Origin: an uncultured Acetatifactor sp.
GTDB lineage: Bacteria > Bacillota > Clostridia > Lachnospirales > Lachnospiraceae
DNA: 58,082 bases
NCBI GenBank assembly: GCA_910578185.1
Contig: CAJTPN010000018.1
Span: 12,632 to 70,713, forward strand
Reading direction: 5' to 3'
Shown here one piece after another: positions 52,022 through 58,082 of the stretch (its first letter is position 1; the number at the start of each line of letters is the position of its first letter). The notes below the pieces were generated by a model. It made no database searches. It was not told the DNA's origin and saw only the letters and a list, made by a program, of their open reading frames with translations. Both the position numbers and the translations under genes were made by a program.

Positions 52022-52880
52022 TCGCTACCTCAACTAAATATTTCCCATAATTGGTCTTCATCAAAGGCTCCGCCAGCTTTAGCAGCTGCTCCTTATCAAT
52101 AAATCCCCTTTTATAGGCGATCTCCTCAATACAGGAAATGTAAAGCCCCTGTCGTTTCTGAAATGCCGCCACAAAATCGCACGCATCCAGCAAAGCATCG
52201 TGATTGCCTGTGTCCAGCCAGGCAAATCCTCTGCCAAGCGTCTCCACATAGAGAGTTCCCCGCTTTAAGTATTCATTGTTCACGCTGGTAATTTCTATTT
52301 CGTTTCTGGCAGAAGGCTTTACATTTCTCGCAATCTCCACCACATCATTGTCGTAAAAGTACAGCCCTGGTACCGCGTAATTGCTCTTTGGCTTCTCCGG
52401 TTTTTCCTCTATGGAGATGGCTTTGCCGCCTTCGTCAAATTCCACCACCCCATACTCTCTGGGATCCCGCACATAATACCCGAAGATGGTTGCCCCCTTC
52501 TCTCTGGCTGCCACCGACTTTAAAACCCTGGAAAAACTCTGCCCGTAGAAAATATTATCCCCCAGAACCAGGGCCACTCTGTCCCTGCCGATAAAGTCCG
52601 CGCCAATCAAAAATGCATCCGCCAACCCTCTGGGTTCTTCCTGTATCTCATAGGAAAACTCCATGCCAAGCTGCCTTCCGTCCCCCAGCAGTTCCCTGAA
52701 GACGGGAAGATCCCTGGGAGTGGATATGATCAGTATCTCCCGAATACCCGCCAGCATCAAGGTAGAGAGTGGATAATAAATCATCGGTTTATCATACACG
52801 GGCATAATCTGCTTGGACACGGCCTTTGTCAGGGGATAAAGCCTGGTTCCGGAACCTCCCGCCAAAATAATTCCTTTCAT
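52011..52880 (-). CDS. rfbA: Glucose-1-phosphate thymidylyltransferase
   Basis: This 289-residue enzyme makes dTDP-glucose from dTTP and glucose-1-phosphate. The signature MKGIILAGGSGTRLYPLTKA, then PVYDKPMIYYPLSTLMLAGI and ALVLGDNIFYGQ, is full. GGAGGAATATATACA precedes the ATG. It follows rfbB after 131 bases that hold the hairpin at 52978, and is coupled to the GH25 gene. Confidence 0.97.
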   Translation of the reverse strand: MKGIILAGGSGTRLYPLTKAVSKQIMPVYDKPMIYYPLSTLMLAGIREILIISTPRDLPVFRELLGDGRQLGMEFSYEIQEEPRGLADAFLIGADFIGRDRVALVLGDNIFYGQSFSRVLKSVAAREKGATIFGYYVRDPREYGVVEFDEGGKAISIEEKPEKPKSNYAVPGLYFYDNDVVEIARNVKPSARNEIEITSVNNEYLKRGTLYVETLGRGFAWLDTGNHDALLDACDFVAAFQKRQGLYISCIEEIAYKRGFIDKEQLLKLAEPLMKTNYGKYLVEVANGL

Positions 52881-52977
52881 TGTATATATTCCTCCTGTTT
52901 TCTTCATGTGCCCGGGACATATGGACAGATCCCCCCCCACATTAATCCTAATGGAAAAAATGGGTCGGACACGCCCT

Positions 52978-53007
52978 AAATGGGAACGATGTGAATCGTC
53001 CCCATTT
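52978..53007 (-). terminator. Strong inverted repeat between rfbB and rfbA
   Basis: AAATGGGAACGAT (52978-52990) and ATCGTCCCCATTT (52995-53007) form a 13-bp stem with one mismatch and a 4-base loop, five bases past the rfbB stop. There is no T-run on either strand, so it may stabilise or process the mRNA rather than end it. Confidence 0.6.
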
Positions 53008-53011
53008 ATTT

Positions 53012-54094
53012 CTAGTCTTTGTACATTTCACTGTAATATTTCTGATAATCGCCGCTGGTCACATTGCGCAGCCATTCCTCATGCTCAAAAAACCACTGAA
53101 TCGTTTTGCGAATGCCGTCCTTAAACATGGTCTCCGGATACCAGCCGATATCTTCCCGAATTTTGTCCGGTGCAATGGCGTATCTGCGGTCATGTCCTTT
53201 GCGATCTTCCACAAAGGAAATCAAATCCTTGGACACCAGCGCCTTTCTGGGATCGTCTTCGGACAGCATGTCCTGCAGCGTCTCTATAATAATTTGAATG
53301 ATTTCTAGATTCTGTTTCTCATTATGTCCGCCAATATTATAAGTCTCAAACAGTCTGCCCTGTTCCTGAACCATGTCAATGGCCTTGGCATGATCCTCCA
53401 CATACAGCCAGTCCCGGACATTTTTGCCGTCGCCGTATACCGGTATCTTCCTTCCCTGAAGGGCATTGTTGATAAACAGCGGAATCGCCTTCTCAGGGAA
53501 CTGATAAGGTCCGTAATTATTGGAGCAGTGTGTAATATTTGCCGGGAAATGATAGGTGTCTATATAGGACTTTACCAGAAAATCCGACCCGGCCTTGCTG
53601 GCAGCATAGGGACTATGAGGATCATAGGGCGTATTTTCATAGAAAAACAATCCCTCATCCTCCGGAAGAGAACCGTAAACCTCGTCCGTGGAAACATGAA
53701 GGAATTTCTTCCCCTCCCGGAAACTCCCGTCGGGAAGCTCCCAAGCAGCCTTTGCACAGTTCAGCATCACAGCCGTACCCAACACATTCGTCCGCACGAA
53801 CACATCCGGCGTCCTGATGCTCCTGTCCACATGGCTCTCCGCGGCAAAATGAACCACTCTGTCAATATCGTTTTTGGCAAAGATTTCCCCAATCGCTTCT
53901 TCATCGCAGATATCCGCTTTTACAAAGCTATAATTTTGCCGATCCTCCACGCTCTTCAAATTCTCCAGATTTCCCGCATAGGTCACCAGATCCACATTAA
54001 TGATGCGAATGCTGTCCCCATACTTTTTAAACATATAATGTATATAATTAGAGCCAATAAACCCTGCGCCTCCGGTAACCAAATACGTTCTCAT
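53012..54094 (-). CDS. rfbB: dTDP-glucose 4,6-dehydratase
   Basis: This 360-residue short-chain dehydrogenase-type enzyme makes dTDP-4-dehydro-6-deoxyglucose. It has the NAD-binding TYLVTGGAGFIGSNYIHYMF, the active-site HVSTDEVYGSL, the YXXXK motif YAASKAGSD, and NITHCSNNYGPYQFPEKAIP. GGAAGGAGCGG precedes the ATG; a 16-residue extension has no support. It is the first gene of the polysaccharide run and has its own promoter. The final enzyme, RmlD, is not in the window. Confidence 0.97.
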   Translation of the reverse strand: MRTYLVTGGAGFIGSNYIHYMFKKYGDSIRIINVDLVTYAGNLENLKSVEDRQNYSFVKADICDEEAIGEIFAKNDIDRVVHFAAESHVDRSIRTPDVFVRTNVLGTAVMLNCAKAAWELPDGSFREGKKFLHVSTDEVYGSLPEDEGLFFYENTPYDPHSPYAASKAGSDFLVKSYIDTYHFPANITHCSNNYGPYQFPEKAIPLFINNALQGRKIPVYGDGKNVRDWLYVEDHAKAIDMVQEQGRLFETYNIGGHNEKQNLEIIQIIIETLQDMLSEDDPRKALVSKDLISFVEDRKGHDRRYAIAPDKIREDIGWYPETMFKDGIRKTIQWFFEHEEWLRNVTSGDYQKYYSEMYKD

Positions 54095-54132
54095 AACTGT
54101 CCGCTCCTTCCGGTAAAATATGATTATGGAAT

Positions 54133-54162
54133 AGTATATCACACTTACCCTATTTTTTCCAA
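54133..54162 (-). promoter_or_regulatory. Predicted promoter of the polysaccharide operon (rfbB)
   Basis: On the minus strand, TTGGAA (54157-54162) and TATACT (54133-54138) are spaced by 18 bases, giving a leader of about 30 bases to the rfbB ATG. Confidence 0.7.
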
Positions 54163-54234
54163 TATTTTATTTTATATGCCATAGAAGACACATTGCTGAT
54201 CGCATCAGGACAGCCATGCCGCTGAACCATGATG

Positions 54235-57200
54235 CTAATTTCCAAGATAGCTTATATTCAAATCCACATTGCCCTTGATACCGCTGATACTGCCGTCTGC
54301 CTTGTACTGCCACAGATCATATTTTCCCCCGTAGGTGGGCGCTGCAGCATATTGCGCCAGCCAGACCTTATAGGCGTTGAGACTTCCCATATCAATCTTA
54401 CCTTCCATCCACAGCTTATTGGAATATACGCCCGCAGTATACCCCGCATTTTGGATGGTGGTGCAAAATGCCTTACAGACCGCAGTTCTGGCCGCCGTGT
54501 CCAAGGCGTCTCCCCTGCCGCCGCTGGCCTCCACATCAATAAATACCGGATAGGAAAGCTGGTATCCCTTGATCTGTTCCAATGCCATGGAGGCCTCTTC
54601 CACCGCCTCGATCTCATTCACCGCCTGAGAGAAAAAGTAGACTCCCACCTTCAATCCTGCCTCCGTAGCGCCTTTTATATTCGCCTCAAACTGGGGATCC
54701 TGGATTAATTTCCCGGCAGAAGACCCTCTGTATCCGCAGCGGATAATAGCGTAGGAAACACCTGAATTTTTCACTGCATTCCAATCGATTGTCCCATTCC
54801 ACTTGGACACGTCGATACCCATCACCCCGTCCCCTGTCATCAGAGAACCATCCTCGGCAAAGTTGTATTTTGCGCCCTGGATCACCTGCTCACCGGTTAC
54901 CTTGATACCTTCCGCCGTAAAATAATAAGTTTTGCCCTCGATGGTCTGCCAGCCTGTATACCTTGCCTCCTCCTTTACAAAGAAATTTTCCTCCGTATAA
55001 TAGTCCGCATAGACCGCTTCCCTGTAAGAGTTACCGCTTTTTACATACAACTGTCTGCCGTTTGCATCCTTTAACAGTTCTTTGCTCTCCTGCGCCCCGT
55101 TTTTCCTCACCGAAACGTGGCAGACAGAACTGATCTCTCCGCCGTTTTCCTCATATCTGACGGTAATCACCGCATCCCCCTCCGCGATACCCCTCACCGT
55201 CACCGTTAACCCGTCCACGCTCACCGACGCGATACCGGGGTCCGAAGACTCCGCCGTCACCGCCGGATCTTGGGTTACATGACCGGAAAGGGACGCATGA
55301 AATACAGCCGAGGAATTTACAAATGTGGTCAAGGCATTGGTGTCCAAAGACATTGAAAATCCCATATCCACAGTAACCTCAATCATTGCCGAGGCTTCCG
55401 TATCCTGCATACCGCCCTCATAGTTGGCGGTCACGGTGATCACAGCCTTGCCTGCCGCCACCGTAAAAACATTGATATTTCCGCTATAGTCCACCGAAGC
55501 AGTGGCCACGGCAGGATTGTCTGTCTGAACGGAATATAACACCGTTCTTCCCTCTGCAAAGCCGCTGACGGACGCTTTTGTGGAAAGCGTAGTCATCATA
55601 CCTCCCGTCAACGTTCCTTGTTCCACCGTTATGGTTCCTTTCGCCGGGGATGGCGTTTGGTCAGGCCCCGAACCGGGGGGTTCGGTGTATATTTCGGCAA
55701 GCATGTGTACGGGGACATCCCCCAGCCTGCCTGCGGACTTGGCCGGATCCGGGATCGTATTCTTCTCCACCGGGATGTAAGCCACTGCCATCACCTTACT
55801 ATCCACCCAATCCACCGTATCCTTCAGTGAAGATTCCACTATCGTATCATTCTTCTTGGTGTCTTCCTTTGCCGCATTTACCTCCGTCTCCTGCTTTACC
55901 TCATTGGCCACATCCACCTTTTGATATGTGATTTCCTTTTTTACCTCAACAGTTTGGGGGGAAGTGGAAATCCCATAATCAGAATATTTGGAATCGGCCA
56001 AAGTTTCCATCGCCACCTGATATGTACCCGGCTCAATATCTTTTTTATATATAATGCCGTCCATATCGTCATCCGACCAGATATAATTTTTGCCGTCCGG
56101 GCCGGTAACAATCACGGAAAAAGGCACATTGGGCACCAACTTATCCGAATGCCTGTTGATAAATTTGATTTTTAAATCCTGTTGAATGGAGGTAAAATCC
56201 GGTGCCACTGATATCTCTCTATTATAGGTGGTTTCATTGTAATCCTTGTCCGGTTCCGGAGGCTCAGGTGTATCCGTGGGAGCAGGCGTCGCTTCGGCCA
56301 TTTTCGCTATCCTGGCATTTGCCACCGCCATAATCCCTTTCTCACCTATGACATTGATTCCGTTCAGCTGCAAACCCACGTTGGCAAAATCCAACACTTG
56401 ATTTTGCACAATGCGGGCCTTCACAAACACGCTTACAGTCACAGCCGCCAATATCAGCACAGCCACGCCTGCGACAATCATTATCTTATCCATAAGTTCC
56501 ATGCCACCGGCATCTTCCTTCCGCTTTGCAGGCGCTTCCCGGCGGCGGTCTCTGTTTTTCACAGGCGGCTCTATGCAGGCGGCGTCCTCTTCATAGGCAG
56601 CTACGCCCTCCTGATAGGGCGCCTCCTCATATTCTCCTGACTCAGCTTCACAATACCATGCATATTCCTCCCAATCCGCCTCTGCTTTAGGCAATTCCCC
56701 CCCTTCCTCAGTCTCGTCCCCATACTCCTCCGGCTGTACCCCTTCATACGCCGAAAACTGGAGCAATTCTTCTTCCCTGCCATCCCCATAGAAATCGTCC
56801 GGTTCCTGGCAGCAGACCTTTCTTTGTTCTGGTTCTTGCCTGTAATCGTACTCGGGTTCATGGTAATCACAAGCGCAGGGGTCTATTTCTTCCTCATCCA
56901 TGTATCCGCCTTCCGATTCATGGTAATAGCTCTGGGTGGCTTCCCCTTCTTCTAGTTCTCCATAAGCGTCTTCCGGCTCACAGTAATAGCTCTGGGTGGC
57001 TTCCCCTTCTTCTAGTTCTCCGTAAGCGTCTTCCGGCTCACAGTAATAGCCCTGGGTGGCTTCCCCTTCTTCTAGTTCTTGGTAAGCGTCTTCCGGCTCA
57101 TAATAACTGGACGGTAACTCCTCCAATGTCTCTTCATATAACGTTTCCGGTTCATATCCCCAGGCCGGCTCCTCCAAATAATCCACGGACGTTTCTTCTT

Positions 57201-57780
57201 CCTCTTCAAAGTAGCCTTCTTCCGGTTCACAGTTATAACTTTCAGCGGCTTCTATTTCCTCCTCTTCCATGCAGCCTTCTTCCGGTTCACAGTAGTAACC
57301 TTCGGTGGCTTCCCCTTCTTCCTCTCCTATATAGCCTTCTTCCAGTTCACAGTAATAACCTTCGGCGGTTTCTATTTCCTCCTCTTCCATGCAGCCTTCT
57401 TCCGGTTCTCGGTGATAACCTTCGGTGGCTTCCCCTTCTTCCTCTCCTATATAGCCTTCTTCCGATGCAAAGTAATAGCCCCCGGCGGCTTCTATTTCCT
57501 CCTCTTCCATGCAGCCTTCTTCCGGTTCTCGGTAATAACCTTCGGCGGCTTCCCCTTCTTCCGGTTCGTCCATGAGCGACGATTCTTCCTCCTCTAAGCC
57601 GCCGTCAAACAATTCCTCATTCTCTTCATCCTGTTCATAGTAATAGGGAGGCTGTTCTTCATCCTCCTCCGCCTGGTAATTTTGCTGCTTATCACCCATA
57701 CCGTCCAAATCATATTCACTTTCTTCATATCCTTCTCTATCTTGAGCTGACTTCTTAGCATGGCTGAACCATTTTTTCAT
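54235..57780 (-). CDS. Giant membrane-anchored GH25 muramidase with cytoplasmic acidic repeat region
   Basis: This is a 1181-residue protein. Residues about 1-425 are predicted cytoplasmic and hugely acidic, including ten 20-residue repeats. One membrane helix lies at about 431-453 (DKIMIVAGVAVLILAAVTVS). The outer part has a SpaA/prealbumin-like domain (KDIEPGTYQVAMETLADSKY), a linker with Thr/Pro, two BIG2-like Ig domains (PAVATASVDYSGNINVFTVA and the one near DPGIASVSVDGL), a choline-binding-like pair (GWQTIEGKTYYFTAEGIKVT) and a GH25 domain with its acids in MGIDVSKWNGTIDW and YPVFIDVEASGG. The enzyme would act on peptidoglycan. The ATG at 57780 has GGAGAGG nine bases upstream. The gene precedes the polysaccharide operon on the same strand. 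Confidence 0.9.
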   Translation of the reverse strand: MKKWFSHAKKSAQDREGYEESEYDLDGMGDKQQNYQAEEDEEQPPYYYEQDEENEELFDGGLEEEESSLMDEPEEGEAAEGYYREPEEGCMEEEEIEAAGGYYFASEEGYIGEEEGEATEGYHREPEEGCMEEEEIETAEGYYCELEEGYIGEEEGEATEGYYCEPEEGCMEEEEIEAAESYNCEPEEGYFEEEEETSVDYLEEPAWGYEPETLYEETLEELPSSYYEPEDAYQELEEGEATQGYYCEPEDAYGELEEGEATQSYYCEPEDAYGELEEGEATQSYYHESEGGYMDEEEIDPCACDYHEPEYDYRQEPEQRKVCCQEPDDFYGDGREEELLQFSAYEGVQPEEYGDETEEGGELPKAEADWEEYAWYCEAESGEYEEAPYQEGVAAYEEDAACIEPPVKNRDRRREAPAKRKEDAGGMELMDKIMIVAGVAVLILAAVTVSVFVKARIVQNQVLDFANVGLQLNGINVIGEKGIMAVANARIAKMAEATPAPTDTPEPPEPDKDYNETTYNREISVAPDFTSIQQDLKIKFINRHSDKLVPNVPFSVIVTGPDGKNYIWSDDDMDGIIYKKDIEPGTYQVAMETLADSKYSDYGISTSPQTVEVKKEITYQKVDVANEVKQETEVNAAKEDTKKNDTIVESSLKDTVDWVDSKVMAVAYIPVEKNTIPDPAKSAGRLGDVPVHMLAEIYTEPPGSGPDQTPSPAKGTITVEQGTLTGGMMTTLSTKASVSGFAEGRTVLYSVQTDNPAVATASVDYSGNINVFTVAAGKAVITVTANYEGGMQDTEASAMIEVTVDMGFSMSLDTNALTTFVNSSAVFHASLSGHVTQDPAVTAESSDPGIASVSVDGLTVTVRGIAEGDAVITVRYEENGGEISSVCHVSVRKNGAQESKELLKDANGRQLYVKSGNSYREAVYADYYTEENFFVKEEARYTGWQTIEGKTYYFTAEGIKVTGEQVIQGAKYNFAEDGSLMTGDGVMGIDVSKWNGTIDWNAVKNSGVSYAIIRCGYRGSSAGKLIQDPQFEANIKGATEAGLKVGVYFFSQAVNEIEAVEEASMALEQIKGYQLSYPVFIDVEASGGRGDALDTAARTAVCKAFCTTIQNAGYTAGVYSNKLWMEGKIDMGSLNAYKVWLAQYAAAPTYGGKYDLWQYKADGSISGIKGNVDLNISYLGN
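56872..57111 (-). repeat. Four further 60-bp tandem repeats (20-residue units)
   Basis: Residues about 224-303 hold four 20-residue units of a second type, (S/G)YYCEPEDAYGELEEGEATQ. Two units are nearly identical at the DNA level. They are separated from the first array by about 24 residues. Confidence 0.9.
57184..57543 (-). repeat. Six 60-bp tandem repeats (20-residue units) in the muramidase gene
   Basis: Residues 80-199 are six 20-residue units starting E-G-Y-Y/H and alternating between a EGCMEEEEIEAA type and a EGYIGEEEGEAT type, so the higher-order unit is 40 residues (120 bp). The repeats keep the 20-residue period exactly, which argues for recent tandem duplication. They are rich in Glu, Tyr and, in several units, Cys. 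Confidence 0.9.
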
Positions 57781-57825
57781 GAACAACATCCTCTCCAAAG
57801 GTGATACCCTTAACAATTCTGTAAC

Positions 57826-57854
57826 ATTATAGCATTGCCAACCCCGTTATTCAA
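57826..57854 (-). promoter_or_regulatory. Predicted promoter of the giant muramidase gene
   Basis: On the minus strand, TTGAAT (57849-57854) and TATAAT (57826-57831) are spaced by 17 bases, about 45 bases before the ATG. Confidence 0.8.
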
Positions 57855-57997
57855 GTAACTACAACATTTATTCATAATTTCTTAAACCTTTAAAAATACA
57901 CTGCCCATTGTTGTATTTTCTATTGTACCTTTTTATCGTCAGCCATCCTCTTTCCTGTTCTAACTGAAATAAGGATATGCGGCTTTGCGGGCGCACT

Positions 57998-58035
57998 TTT
58001 GCCGGGGACAGGGATTTATACCTAACCCCGGCAAA
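57998..58035. other. Perfect 10-bp hairpin upstream of the muramidase promoter
   Basis: TTTGCCGGGG (57998-58007) and CCCCGGCAAA (58026-58035) can pair around an 18-base loop. Neither strand has a T-run after it. The surrounding 57855-58082 has no supported gene. Confidence 0.6.
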
Positions 58036-58082
58036 GGGGCTTTTATCGCAAATGCTGTCACTTCCCAAAGATTGGGACTACA

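Noticed and set aside
56872..57543. Repeat array as CRISPR
   Set aside because: The repeats are contiguous 60-bp in-frame coding units without spacers.
57126..57575. Plus-strand open frame rich in Leu and Pro across the repeats
   Set aside because: It is the antisense shadow of the Glu/Tyr repeats and has no start signals.
57960..58040. Possible c-di-GMP-I riboswitch (GGCAAA and GCAAAGCC segments on the minus strand)
   Set aside because: The two segments are too close together for the conserved hairpin between them, and the 3' half does not match the consensus.
57868..58068. Minus-strand open frame of 66 codons upstream of the giant muramidase
   Set aside because: No ribosome site, it overlaps the promoter region and a perfect hairpin, and the sequence shows no protein-like features.

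Overview
The window looks like a chromosomal segment of a Lachnospiraceae-type clostridium (Bacillota). Supporting signs are the adk-map-KOW-infA block, LL-diaminopimelate aminotransferase (DapL), a glutamine synthetase gene paired with an ANTAR regulator, the GatCAB amidotransferase, a compact Flp/Tad pilus cluster without a secretin, and a large wall-polysaccharide locus. Almost all genes lie on the minus strand. The plus strand carries only two single-pass membrane or exported proteins (6986-7738, 19153-19614) and two very small peptide genes (33188-33301, 33611-33775).

Region by region: 1-872 holds the first 123 codons of a solute-binding lipoprotein and its promoter. 873-6716 holds a membrane protein, infA, a KOW protein, map, adk, guaB and a small membrane protein. 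6.8-11.4 kb has a membrane-anchored protein and gatB/gatA/gatC. 11.7-14.6 kb is accessory: an AT-rich coiled-coil protein, an unknown protein and a large membrane protein. 14.7-19.6 kb is dapL-dapF-ANTAR-glnA plus an FMN-bind-like protein. 19.7-26.5 kb has nadE, hslO, a methyltransferase, a DUF368/PopT-type protein, hisC and a glycosyltransferase. 26.6-32.3 kb is a Tad pilus operon: tadA, tadB, tadC, flp, two TadE-like pseudopilins, a CpaB/SAF protein and a prepilin peptidase.

32.3-35.6 kb is the most intriguing part. It has a gene-poor stretch, a 37-aa hydrophobic peptide behind a strong promoter and a perfect palindrome, a 54-aa exported propeptide, and a convergent 600-aa regulator made of two HTH-TPR halves. 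This layout suggests a peptide-sensing (RRNPP-like) signalling locus. 35.8-40.7 kb has a GH127 beta-L-arabinofuranosidase and a hybrid histidine kinase.

40.9-54.1 kb is an ABC-transporter-dependent polysaccharide operon: rmlB, rmlA, a GH25 muramidase, rmlC, wzm, wzt with a cargo-binding domain, a methyltransferase-kinase fusion resembling the O-antigen chain terminator WbdD, and two large GT2 enzymes. 54.2-57.8 kb encodes a 1181-aa membrane-anchored GH25 muramidase. Its predicted cytoplasmic half is a run of 20-residue acidic, Tyr/Cys-rich tandem repeats.

A cross-cutting observation is that several conserved proteins (GatA, GatB, GH127, the methyltransferase-kinase, Wzt, and the membrane protein at 13307-14605) carry in-frame hydrophilic insertions of about 28-60 residues in presumed surface loops. 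All identifications come from reading motifs and context; no database search was possible.
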